Below are positions 34,701 through 46,200 of a stretch of 64,000 nt of DNA, piece after piece. Each line of letters begins with the position of its first letter. The stretch's first letter is position 1. A model generated the notes under the pieces. The model had not been told where the DNA came from and did no database searches. It was given only the letters and a program-made list of their open reading frames with translations. Both the position numbers and the translations under genes were made by a program. This stretch comes from Fomitopsis serialis (taxonomy: Eukaryota > Basidiomycota > Agaricomycetes > Polyporales > Fomitopsidaceae): positions 1 through 64,000 of the forward strand of contig NW_025955013.1 of assembly GCF_022376445.1 (NCBI RefSeq), given 5' to 3'.

Positions 34701-37700
34701 CTCAAGCTTCCCCTTCGCGTTCGCCCGCGAATTCCATGACCGGCTCTCTGGCGGGGCGAGCTTCTCTGTGTGACGAGCGTCGATGGGGTCCAGTGCTATT
34801 GGCATGATCCCTGAACGTGCGCGTGCGCGTCGCGGCCTGATACGGTGCCCTTCCTGGTCCGCGTTCTAGCCTCCGCACCGGCGCACGCCGCTTCTCCCTC
34901 GTAAGCCCATCCTTCCTAGGCCTCCTTCCCTGCGCTGTCGGGTTCTCCCCGCCTCTCCCCGGGCTACGAGACCCTGGCTTCTCGCCGGAAGTCTTCGTGT
35001 CTCCATTAACGGCCGTCCGCGGGCGCGACCTGCCCAAACTGAACGCTCCAGCTCTCGGGTCAGAGCCAGCGCACTCGGAGGAATTGCGCGCGGGCGTCCT
35101 GTGCCAGAGGTGGCCGCACCCCGCCAGATCGGTTACGTGCGGGCATCCAGCCAATGCGATCATCTGGATTCTGCACCCTAGCACGAACAGTGCGTCTAAG
35201 CCGGCTCAGGCCCGCGCGCGTCCGTCTCATCTGGGCGAAATAAGTACGTGTGCGCCATTATTAGGCCAGCCTTGATTTCCGCTAAGGCAACTATGTGGAC
35301 GGAGTGCTTGATTTCATCTCAGAGCGGCCCGGTCTGTTCGCAAACGGACACTAAACGACGGGGACCTAGACCGTTTTGACGACGACCGCCGTGCTTATTT
35401 CGCGAGAGGGATCCCGAAGCCCGATTCCGAGGGAGCGCTCGGTGGAGACTGTGGAGGAACGAGGGTGTGGAGCTCCCTCGGAGCTCTCTTTCCAAGGATC
35501 TGAGGCCCTCGACGGGCTGCTTCTCTTGGAGCGAGCTCCGCGGGACCTTGGCGCGGCCTTGTTTCTGCTGACAGCGGGACGGACTGCACTGGAGGTTTGA
35601 GCCAAGCCTTCTCTCCGCCCTCGAGTACGTGTCTTCAAGCTGTTCCGCGGTGTCGAGAATGCCGGCGACAAGCTTCGCAGCACGAAGGTTTTCGTGCGGT
35701 GCGGGCAGACACCGGACGACGTCTAGATCCGATCTATTGACTCGAGCGAAACGAACTCAGCATGCGTTTCGCAACTCAGGAACTCAGTTACTCAGTTGTT
35801 CCTCTCGAAGCGTGAAAGCTTGAAATCCCCTGCATTCCGGCGGTGCTGCACATGGACGTGTTACACGTACACGAACTCTGTGCGGCGGGACCGGCTGCCA
35901 GAGCTTCTCCCCATTTAGTTCTCGCTGCGTGCAGTTCCGATTGATTGCTTACTTGCAGCCGGTTTGACATGTCCACGGTGGCCGGCGTCGCTGTCCATCG
36001 CGTGCATTATCTTTGGGGCGTGAGGTGTAAGTAACGCGCACTGTGATTCTACCCCCGTAAGTATACGATCACAGAACAGGCCATCACGTTTGCGGATGCA
36101 TCGCCCGCTGGCAGCACGAGCGTCGGGACGCGACTCACAATCGCACCCAGGTGCTACCGTTGGGATTGTAAGTCGTCTACGTGACACGCAGGGCCGGGCT
36201 TCTAGTGCAGGCCGTTCCGGAGGGCGGGCGATCAGCGAGACGCCACGACGCGGTGCGGTGATACTGCAGACTCTGTTCGCTCGCACGGAGCAGCCACGAA
36301 GGGAGGGTCAATCGCCCCAGCGTCCGCGCGAACAAAGAGAGGATGATCAGCTGCAGGCCCTCCACGCCCAGATCCACGCACCGCGTCCGCGTCTGCCGCA
36401 CCTTTACGTGGCGCTCGCGTGTCCACTCTATCAGTGCATCACTTGCCTGGCACACACCGCTGAAGGTATTGAATGAGGAGCCAAGGCGGAAGGGGGGGCG
36501 GCACGACGAGAGTCTCGAGCGCGATCCGGGGTGCTGTCACTCAGCTGAGAGGCTCTGAGACGTCAGCCAAACGCTCGGGCTCGTATGCACCGTCCGTCCC
36601 AGATCTGTTGCCAGTGGAGCATCCAGGAAGCCTCAGCTGCAGGAAGGGGTCGCGGTTCGTGTGTTCTCGATTGTCCGAGCGAGCCGCCGCAGGGGTCCGC
36701 TGCCGGCAGGACAGGGAGGGGGTATCGCCCCAAGTTAGCAGGCTTCCCGTTCGAGCTGCCATGGGCTTCCCGGGCGTCCGTGCCTTCCCACTGCTGCCAG
36801 CGCACGTACCACCCGCCGGACGCGTGCGTAGTGCAGAGAAGGATGACACGCGTGCAGAGGAAGTCTGCGAGGCCTACATCGACGTGGCAGATGCCAGCAG
36901 TCCTGCAGGCTGGTCTGGGCAGCTGCTGCGAGCGAGCGCGCGATAAGCCCCTCCCAATTTGCAACCAAATACACGAGAAGCCAGGCCTCTACGTGAGCGG
37001 GAGGTTCGCGCCCGGGGGCAGGACAGGGAAGGCCTTGATGGTGCGTGATACACGCACGATGCAGGCCGAACAGTGGCACACGCGCTCAGGCGGGCAAGCG
37101 ATGAGAGCGTAATGTTGGTGTAACATTGGTATCAGATTGCAAGCAGTGGACTAGTGCGGGAGTGTATACGCTACGATGGGGGGACAGCAGGATAGCAGTG
37201 GCACGGCGACTCGGGACGTACGCGAACGATCAGGGTACATACTAGGTGAATTACTAACGCTATGGTCCGGCCGTGGCGCGAGGCGAGGCTGGACAAAGGG
37301 GGTAGGGTAGTGGCAAGGAGAAGAAAGGAAGAACACGAAACGGAGGCGCGAGAATACATAGTGGACCACAAGACCGGGCAGACGGAGATAAGCAGGCGAT
37401 CATGGGATGACACAGAGACCGGGGGCGAGACCGAGAAGGCGAGTGGATGGGAACGATGAGAGAAAAGATGCAATAATATCCGCAGGCAGATGACGAAACA
37501 TATGATGGCGCTCGTGAGTCTTGACAGACGGGGTCGTTGCTACGGGTCGCGCAGCATCACGCCCCGGAAGATGGGGTGATTGGTGATGGAAGAGGAGGTA
37601 GGATCGCGCATCGTCCTGCGAGCGAGCTCAGCCTTGCGCAGCGAGACTGGGCGTGTCCCGGGGATCCGCCGGAGGCTGGGGCCTCGAGGACGTGTTGGGG

Positions 37701-37890
37701 ATGCGCCTCAACGGGCTGTACAACGTTGGGCGGCTTACGAGCGCGGGCGATAGCTGTTGGCGTGCGTGGTGGGCGGACGACGCGGTGTCTGAGTTGTTGT
37801 GGTCGAGGGTGGCTTGGGAAGCACCGAGGACGGAGAGAGCGAAGATGGACCTGCACGCGGGCTACCGGTCCGACCGGCGATGCTAGGGGG
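31771..37890. other. Gene-poor 6.1 kb stretch
   Basis: No recognisable gene, tRNA or transposase in either strand. 34.3-37.1 kb is GC-richer and opens several overlapping ORFs on both strands (for example 33416-34045 + and 34702-35184 -), but none has consistent codon structure, splice context or family motifs. It could hold decayed or lineage-specific genes. Confidence 0.4.
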
Positions 37891-38194
37891 TCATCGACGC
37901 GCGACGTATCGCCAGTACGTTGAGTTCGGAGGCTGCAGATGGTCCGAGATTAGACGCGTTCCGACGCGTTGCAGAGAGCGCAGTACATACCTGAGTGCCT
38001 GGGGTGGAGTTGTCTGCGAGCGGAGCGCGTTAGGAGGTCCGGCGGTGAAGACAGGCGGAACACTCACGAGGTCGGATACACTCCCAGATGTCAACGCCCT
38101 TGCCCTTCGGATCCCAGACCCCGCATTGCGAGTGCAAGGCCCAGTAGATGTTGAGCTCCCAAATGCGAGTTGCGTCGCTGACAAGACCGGGCAT
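37891..38194 (-). CDS. Small CBM5/12-like carbohydrate-binding protein
   Basis: Three exons read leftwards: 38194-38068, 38013-37991, 37932-37891; 192 nt, 63 residues. The text runs MPGLVSDATRIWELNIY, then WDPKGKGVDIWECIRPHNST, PGTQPPNSTYWRYVARR. The pattern of Trp at the start, a Gly-Val-x-Ile-Trp-Glu-Cys strand, a HNSTPG turn and PPNSTYWRYV matches the chitin-binding type-3 (CBM5/12) fold that occurs as stand-alone short proteins in basidiomycetes. It probably binds chitin or a related glycan. There is no signal peptide, so it is either cytosolic or leaves by an unconventional route. Both splice junctions keep frame and fall inside the motif, which supports the model. Confidence 0.68.
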
Positions 38195-39430
38195 GGCGGA
38201 GGCAGTGGGTGGGAGACGAGGATGCTGGGAAAGACGGTGAGGGCGGAGGACGCCTCGGAGAGGAAGAGGGGATGGCAGAACGGCTCGGAGAGCGGGGAGG
38301 AGAATATAAGGGGCCGGGGGGCTATGGGGCTTTCTTTATCGGGGAATCATGGTTACCAGGAGATTTATAGCGGGGAAGAAAAGACGCCGGGTGTAGTGAG
38401 ACGGTGGTGTGTGGACTGGGCAGCTGATGACATAAGCCTTCTCTTTCTTCAAGCATCTCCATGACGTCCGGCATCCGCTCCATCTTCAATCTCCGCGCCA
38501 ATCCCGGCGCGCCCCCGTTCGCGCTCCGCCCGCTCCCCGGCCGCTGCTCAGCGAACGCACTCCGGCAGCGCACGGGCCAATCATCCTACGCGGGCGGTCC
38601 CGGCCCATCGCGATAGCTGGTGGGCGAGCGAATGCGCGGATCGATAACGCGCCGGTGACGTTGTGCAGGCTGCTCGTCGTGGTCACCCGCCCGCTGTCCG
38701 GCGACATGCATTGTCCACAAGCCGCTCTCTGGTAGCTGGCAGTTGCCGCGCCCGGAGTGGCGGCGCGCGTGTACATCAATCGTCCTCTCAGAACGCAGGC
38801 TCCCACCAAGCCGCAAAAAATTGGGGTCGCGCCGCGCGCAGGGCGGCCTCTTCCCAACCGCCAGGGGCGCCAGCTGCTGCGAACAGCCGCCATGGTGATT
38901 GGCCGAGGCGGCTGCGGGTCGCGGCTGCCAAATTGAGGCGGCAAAATAGTGGGCGCCTGTGCTGGGTGCGCGCCGTCGAGGAGCCAGTCGAGACCATCCC
39001 CACGTCCAGGGCGTTGTGGAGCCCACACCAGCCCTTCTGGCCGAGACCGCGGCCCGCGGTGGTCCCCGAGCGAACCACCGCTACGTCCGACCTGCGAGCG
39101 CCGGCAGCGCATGGCCGCTTCCCCGCCCGTTTCATCCCCTCGTCCCGCCCCGTGTGCGCTGCCCATTCGACGCCACACCGCGCACAAACGAACAGTACGT
39201 ACAACCTTGCCGGCCTCGTTGCTCGTCTCATTGTCCACCGTACCTCGTTTCGTTTACACACCGTCGGTTCTCGCGGGCACGCGGCCCTACGCGGTGTTCG
39301 CCCTGCAGCCTGTCCAGCCTCGCTCGAACTGCCAATTTGTCGTTTGATCGCGGTGCGGCCTTTGTCCAGACCAAGGAGCCCATCGCCAGCCATCCGTTGG
39401 ACTCCGACCAAGCGTTCTGGATCACCGCAG
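38195..39430. other. GC-rich region between the CBM-like gene and the 39.4 kb gene
   Basis: Long overlapping ORFs open on both strands (for example 38486-39238 - and 38663-39517 +), which is expected from high GC. A 5' exon of the next gene may lie here: the frame containing TKEPIASHPLDSDQAFWIT (about 39370-39426) leads into it if one base is missing near 39430. Confidence 0.35.
38364..38369 (-). promoter_or_regulatory. TATA box of the CBM5/12-like gene
   Basis: TATAAA on the - strand, 170 nt before the ATG at 38194, with a pyrimidine-rich leader in between. Confidence 0.45.
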
Positions 39431-40000
39431 GTTCGGCCGACTGCAAGAATTCCGAGTCACCGTCCGTACACCCCATTGGATCTTTGCCTGGCTCGGTGCG
39501 TTCAGGCGGACGAATGATGATCAGCCCAAGATCAGTTACTGGAAACTGTACACACGAGTACGTTTGTTCCAGACGCCGATGCGAACGGCCGAATGCAATC
39601 TCGACATCCAAGTAGTTCCAAGCTGTCGCATGCGTCCGAATTACCCTGTAAGTACTGATTATCTTCAAAGTCTCAGGCTCATCATACTGAATGGTCGCAC
39701 ATTCCCCTGGTACGTGTCCTAGACATTCGGTCGGACTCCGACCGACATTCGTCCTATTACAGCCATCCGCTGAGCTGGAACTCTCGGGCGACACGCCGAG
39801 CGATGCAGACGCAGCAGACGACTCCGTGATCCATGCTCTCTTCATCATTCGACGAAAGTCGCCGGCGTACCGGGGCGCGCGCGCGGCTGCTACGGTACTT
39901 ACTGTACCTCCCACGCGACGTCCACACTCACTGGTAGATGCTGAGCAATTCTATTCCGTTTCATCATCTAGAACGAAAGTTGCGCACTTACTGTGTTTGA
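39431..40000 (+). CDS. Uncharacterised spliced gene, 3' part
   Basis: Exons 39431-39647, 39677-39709, 39763-39894 and 39938-40000 join in frame to a stop at 39998-40000. Protein-like text: RLQEFRVTVRTPHWIFAWLG, YWKLYTRVRLFQTPMRTAEC, LDIQVVPSCRMRPNYP, then SWELEL-type acidic sequence and DDSVIHALFIIRRKSPAYRG. I do not recognise the family; similar texts occur among uncharacterised polypore proteins as far as I recall. The start is not resolved: either exon 39431 follows an intron or it continues from the upstream frame after a one-base gap in the GG at 39430-39431. The intron 39895-39937 is short (43 nt). Confidence 0.45.
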
Positions 40001-40021
40001 GGGAGGGCGCGCGGTAGCGAT

Positions 40022-40277
40022 GGCTTCGAAGTCATCAACGCCGTCATGTTCTTCCACATCCACACATGTTGAAATCTGCTGCTGCATGTAGGTTTCGTCT
40101 GATGTTCTTCCGACTGCGCGGAACATCGACTGCGTATGTCAGTTTCGTCAACAGTCAATCTTTGGCCATCACAACCACCGCTCCCGGTAGCAGCGCACCT
40201 TTTCATCAAGTTTTATACCGGACGACATACCTTCATTATGGTGGTCCCTAGAATCGGGTTCCGACCGTCGGCCAGTG
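40022..40277. repeat. Diverged tandem repeat, unit 1
   Basis: Shares three blocks in order with the next unit: GGCTTCGAAGTCATCAACGC at 40022, TTTCGTCAACAGTCAATCTT at 40142 leading into CACAACCACCGCTCCCGGTA, and CATTATGGTGGTCCCTAGAA near 40234. Confidence 0.8.
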
Positions 40278-40590
40278 GCTTCGGAAGTCATCAACGCTGT
40301 CATATTCTTCTGCACATGTTGCAATATTATGCTGCTGCATGTAGTTCTCGTCTGGTATTCTTTCGGTTGCGTGGGACATGGAATGAAACAGTGGTAGCCT
40401 AACACTTCTGTCCACTGTCTGTCAGGTTTGTCAACATCCAATCTTTAGCCGCATCACAACCACCGCTCCCGGTAACAGCACACCTTTGAAGTTTTCTACC
40501 GGACGACATATGTGCTGATGAAATTCGGCAAGACCGACATTCGTTCATTATGGTGGTCCCTAGAATCGGGCTGCGACCGTCGGCCAGGCC
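40278..40590. repeat. Diverged tandem repeat, unit 2
   Basis: Repeats the order of unit 1 (GGCTTCGGAAGTCATCAACG at 40278, CACAACCACCGCTCCCGGTA near 40456, CATTATGGTGGTCCCTAGAA near 40546), with about 55 extra bases, part of which lies between the second and third blocks. No open frame spans the repeat. Confidence 0.8.
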
Positions 40591-43294
40591 GCTCAGGCCG
40601 CGGCCCCGCCCGCCGATCTTGATCTCTCCAACGGACTGAGTGATGCCCGCGTCCCGATTGGCTGAGGGCGCGCGGGACGAAGGTAAAATGCTTATAATTT
40701 CGCTTAGTCGTGCAGCTGCGTAGTGGACCCGGACCTTGTCCTTTGACCAATGAATTTCGCCGAGGGCCCGTCCATGTCCCATTCATGCCAGCCAACGACC
40801 ACACCTACGTATAAGCTCCCATCAGGCTATGCCTTTTATGAAGAATGCCTGGGCTCCTTATGATAGGATGAAATTAGGATAACCTACGTAGGACGTGGGA
40901 CTTGTTCTAGATGTCCAAGCAAAATTGAAGAAGCATCGAGAAGGAATGTGCGCGCGCGAAGAGGGTCCTGCTCAAGGCCTCGATCGTGTTTAATGTAGTC
41001 GGAGATGTGGCAGAGGGATTAGGGAAGGATAGCACCCACTCAGGTCTTCTACATCTGATCTGGAACGTACCGATGCGAGGTCGTATGACGCCGCGAAGAG
41101 ATGCCGGCGCAATAGCTGCGGGGTTTAGAGGACGGGTGGCCTCTCCAAAGACACCTGGGGAATGAAAACGTCTTCATACAATCTCCACACATCGCGCTCT
41201 GGCTGCCAACATCACACGCGAGTCCCTGACCGAGCACGACGAGTGTTATCACTAGTACAGTTTGAGTACAGTGTACCGTGCACGGACCCGCGTCTCGTGA
41301 TAGACAATTTCAAAGTGAGCCCCGTCTGGAAGTATGAACGGACTCGCTCTGAATGGCGATGGCTGCGCCGCACCCACGCTGCCAACGAGCATTTGCATAG
41401 GACATGAAGAGATCTGCCGTGACCCCGTTGTACCTGTCAGCCCAAGGTTAGGCTTGGACGCGCGAACCAGACAAGTCGCCAGTGAACATTCTCAACGGGC
41501 CTACATACCTGAACGGAGCACGCCGTATGCAGCTCGTGCGCACCGTACTCTAGTCTCATACCAAGACCTTCCGCACGGCTCTAGCGCGGAGGGTTTCTGT
41601 CGAACCTAACCGTACTCAACTCTGCATTGAAATTCGGCCGACCGGAACGACACTCTACCTGATTATCGCTGCCTCAAGACAAGAGTCAGGCGAACTACGG
41701 CTGGCACCGCCACGTAGACACGAGGTGCAGTCAATCTACGCTAGAGACCAGGGGCAGCGTTGTGGCCAAGCTCTGATCAGTACGTTTGTGCCGATGCCGC
41801 GGATACGCGATCGATATGCATCGTGCTTGATACTGCACGCCCAGCTTGGCCGCAGCAGACAGAATCGCGACGGTACACTGTGCCCCGTGCCCCGCGACGC
41901 ACACCGCGCCATCCATGCGCAGATCGATATCGCGGTGTGTGGTGGCCATATTGGCGGCAGGTGGCAAGGACCCACATGCTTCGGTGATTTTGTTTCTGAT
42001 TGATGGGGTGATTGGATTTTGGCATTGCACGATAGCGCGGCGGCGAGCAGATGCTGGAACCTGGTTTGGCCGGACGACGGAGCGGACTACGCGCCGCCGT
42101 CGGAATGTCAATCGGGTATTCACCGCAGTGTTCGCTCCGGCGAATTTGTGGCGTGAGCAGGACGGGGGCCATCGTCGCTTCGAGACTTGTGGACCGGGAG
42201 ATGACAGCGTGAGTGAGCAGGTGGCTGGCACACGACGGGGAAGGACAGCAGCGCCGGTCAACTGGGCGCGATATATTGTAGAAGTCCGCTGGAAGCGTAC
42301 GCTTCTGATTACTAGAGGAGCATTCTTCGCAGGAAGAGCCGCGGGAGAGTCCCCATACAAGGATACCGGTGCGAAGCGTTCGAACTTCGCCGGCCAATAG
42401 GCGGATGAAGCTGCTGCGAGTCGGCGACAGAGGTAAAGACTCGGAGCATAGGGTGGCTTATTGCGGTAGACGGAGCGCACAAATTGAGTGTCGATAGGGT
42501 GCAATGCCGGAACCTGAGTTGTACGGCCTTCCGTTGGACTGTGCGTTGTCTGGCTGAGGTGAACGGTATCCGAGAGAGGAGCCACATATAATCACTGAGC
42601 TTCGCACACATTCACGGTGCCTTTACGTATTCCGTATAAGTGCCAGCGGACAGGTGAACCGTGTCACAGACTCAGCCACGTTCCGTGTATCGTTGAATGT
42701 GCGGACGAACCTTCAAAGATACCACACCAGCAGTATCAAGACACTCCAAGTAAGGCTGTGTCCCCTTGTGTCTCCCTACTTGAAGAACGGGCCGCCCCAT
42801 AGCTCGACCACACGAGTGAGAGTCTGACAACGTTCGACGCTCGAGAAAGAAGATGGACATCACTCACTACTAGTTACAATCCCCCAGGACCGAACGTGGG
42901 CATGAGGCACGAATCGGGCCCTTGAATGGTTCAACTTTCGACTCATGTCTATTCAGTTACAGCCTGAGCGCCATGCACTGGCAAGGATCACTTCGTGATG
43001 AACGTGAGCCACTCCGGATCCAGTGTCATCGCCGTTTCTAATCGAATACAAGGGATATTTGTGTTGCTTTGGAGTGAAAATAGTACATGCTGCGTTGGTC
43101 CAGAGTAAGTTCAGAATAAATGCCACTGCGGTAGTCTGCGGACGATTGTGGATGGGATTCATTATGTGCGGGTAAGGCACGTGACACTGTACAGTGATCG
43201 TATCCGGCGGCAGTCTCGCCCACGCTGCCTGGATCGAGCTACGACGCATGTTCCTCTCCAACCACCAACACATCGAGGACCGGAGTCTGGAGAA
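40591..43294. other. Intergenic region upstream of ATG11
   Basis: No gene is recognised. Overlapping ORFs at 41731-42585 (-) and 41846-42400 (+) are open in several frames at once and show no family motifs, so I treat them as chance. Confidence 0.4.
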
Positions 43295-46200
43295 ATGATA
43301 CAGCTATGCCGTGCGGAGGATGGACAAGTCGCTGACGTGCGCTTTTTTGATAACTTCATGCCGCAGGTGGCTGATGAATGCATGAACAGCTCGCGGGCTC
43401 AGTATGGGACCTGGAGAGGTGAGGCATTTTAGGGGAGGACAAGATGTCCGGGGCTCACTGGAGAAATCAGGGAGGTCAATTTGGAGCGACTACTTGAAGA
43501 GAAGGCGGGTATTCATCAAGGCGATGGGCTTGCGTACCTTGCGGACGGGAGACGACTAACTAAGGATAATGTGCGAGACATTGCTGGAGTTGAGGACCAG
43601 GTGCGTCATTTGGTGGCTTATTGAGATACACTGTTACTGACTATGGGTAGATGATCTATGTATTCAACAAACGCTACCTGGACCTAGACGTGAACGAGGT
43701 GCTGGCCGAACTGCGAGAGGAGCCGTGCATGCAACCACCAGTGGAAGGTGCGCGTTTGTTTGGTTGTCTTCGACAACCAACTGAAACGAGACAAGATGAA
43801 CTCTCTTCCACTCCACCATTCCGAATATCCCAACTCGCCAGTTCATACGAGCACGCTGCGCAACAGCATCATGAGCATGTCCAACGCACTCTCACATCCT
43901 TGCACTACCAACATTCCGCCCTGCGCATCGCATCAAGCGTGCTCGACCTGCATGTACTTGCCATGGCAGATGTTTTCGAAGGCGTGTCTTCCGCGGCACA
44001 GCGCGAGACCGACAAACAGGCAGCACTCCTCGGCGGTCTGGACGCGGACCTGGAGATCGTCACACGCGTGCATGTGCACAAGGAGTTCATGAGCACTGCA
44101 ATGCGGAAGGCGATGGATGTCGGTGAACGCGGTCGGACTCTGGGAGACTACGTGAGCAGAGTCAAGATGCGGCAGGTTGCAGACAGTTGTATGAGAACCC
44201 ACGGTAAGCGGCCACGAGGGCAGACTACCACTTGAGCTGACGCAATATTCATCGGTAAGATGAGCTGAAGGAACGGTTCCGCCAGTCGCAAGAGGTCATG
44301 TCGAGGCTCAATGACGGAGCACACGAGGTCCGGGAGTTTGTCAATTCCCAAAGGTACGTCGGAGAAATCAGGTTGGAGTGCTTGATGGGTCAACTTTACC
44401 TACAGCCCACTAGAAGAAGCAGAAGCGTGCGCGAAGAGGGCCCAAGAGGCTTTTGATTGCATTGCGGAGTACCATGCCACACAGCAAAGTGAGTATGTTT
44501 GGGCATTTTCAAGCGCCCACTATAACGAGACCCGTGCAGTACCTAGTTCGCAGTTCGAGAAGGTTGTGCACGGTGCGTAGGACTTGATATGCGGGCGCTA
44601 TGCAATTAATCCACCGTCTACAGATCTTCGTCATTGGGACGGGGCGCTTCGTGATCAAGTGGAGACCATGACAGCTTTCAAAGTGCGTCCCAACACCCTT
44701 GTACCCACTGCTATCTTCATTCACCGCAGTCGAATATGCTTTCTAGAACACACACACCGAGGGCTGCATCTTGGTCTTGAGGCAGATCAGCGCATTGAAC
44801 CATGATTTAATCGAACTGCGGCAGCTATTGACCCTGCTTCAGGGTGGTCTCAAAGCAAAGACAAGTTTCTCGCACATACAGCGGCTTCACAATATGCTGT
44901 ATGCGTACGGTGCAACAGTCATCGAGATTGTCAGGAGGAAGGAATTCGGTAGGTAACTCTACATGCTCGCACGGGAAGCTCGCGCTTACTCGTGACAGCG
45001 CGTTTCTTCTATCAACGTGCTCAGAGCATCCTCGAGGTCATGGCCAAGCTCTCGTCAGTGATCTGCGACACTTTTCGCATAATCACACTAACGCTGTCAT
45101 AGAGCAAGCGAACGGAAGCGAAGACAACTCTACCGCGGAGACGTGCACGGTCAATTGCCATTCGAGACGCGGGGCATGGATGACCCTGTCCCTACCATCG
45201 ATTTCTCTCCCACCGGTCCGCTCGAATCGCCCTATCCACTGGAACGTCCAGACATCGACGGTGAGACCTTCGCACCGGTCAATTTTGGGACATGGTAATA
45301 ATCGACGCGGACAGCTCTTCTGCATGTGCTGGATGACTTGGAACACTTCGCGGAAGCTTCACAGGACCCGGCCGCGATGAGCTCCGTGCGAGAATCCCGT
45401 GCAGGTTTAGACAGGCTGATTGGCAAGATGGATAGTCTTGAGTCTGGCTTTGATCGTATCGCGGAACGGTCGTGTGAGGCGTCCTCGATTTCATTTACGT
45501 GTGTGAAGCCTGCTGACCCTAATACACAATCGGTTCTCAGTGCTGTCAGCATCCCGACTGACGAACCATAGGCGGCGCTGTGAGTCCCCGCATGGTATTC
45601 TGAACACGCTCTTGGCTCAACTTTTGTCCTCGTACAGCCACCGAAGAAGACATCGACCTCGAAATTCAAGTGCAAGAGCTACGTGAAGCTCAAGCTCAAC
45701 GCGAAGTCTCATTCGAGAACGAGCGTCTGGTCCTGGAGCGAGAAGTCGCCGAGCTACGATCCACGTTACAGGTCGAGTCCGCCGCGCGCGATCAGCTCGA
45801 ACGGGACCTCCATTCTGCGAAGGCCCAGCTGGAGAGTGAAGCTACGTCCAGGCGCATCCTTGAAGAGCGCAATACCGAACTCTCGTCCGATACTGACCGA
45901 CACCGCGATGCGCTCTCTCGGGCCTTGTCGGAGGCTACTGACCAAACCAAAGTAGCCGAGATTGCGCGACAGGAGCTTGCCCAGGTACGGGCAGAGTTCA
46001 AACACGTCAAGGCCATCGAGAAGCAAAACTCCGACAGACTAAACAAGCTCCTGGAGGAGCAGGCGTCTTCGCTGAGGAGGCTAGAAGAGGCGCGTGCCCG
46101 CGGAGAGGACCTAGAGGCGCAGATTAGGGAGGCGCGCGCTGAGAGCGACGAGGTCAAGCGCTCTCTGTCTGAGGCAGCACGGGAGAAGGAGCGACTCCTG

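Noticed and set aside
34702..35184. 160-codon - strand ORF rich in Arg/Gly/Pro
   Set aside because: Low-complexity composition, the opposite strand is also open, and no motif is visible.
38486..39517. Long ORFs on both strands in the GC-rich stretch
   Set aside because: Mutually overlapping and without recognisable domains; probably a GC effect.
41731..42585. 284-codon - strand ORF and the overlapping 184-codon + strand ORF
   Set aside because: Several frames are open at once and none shows family motifs, a start context or splice logic.
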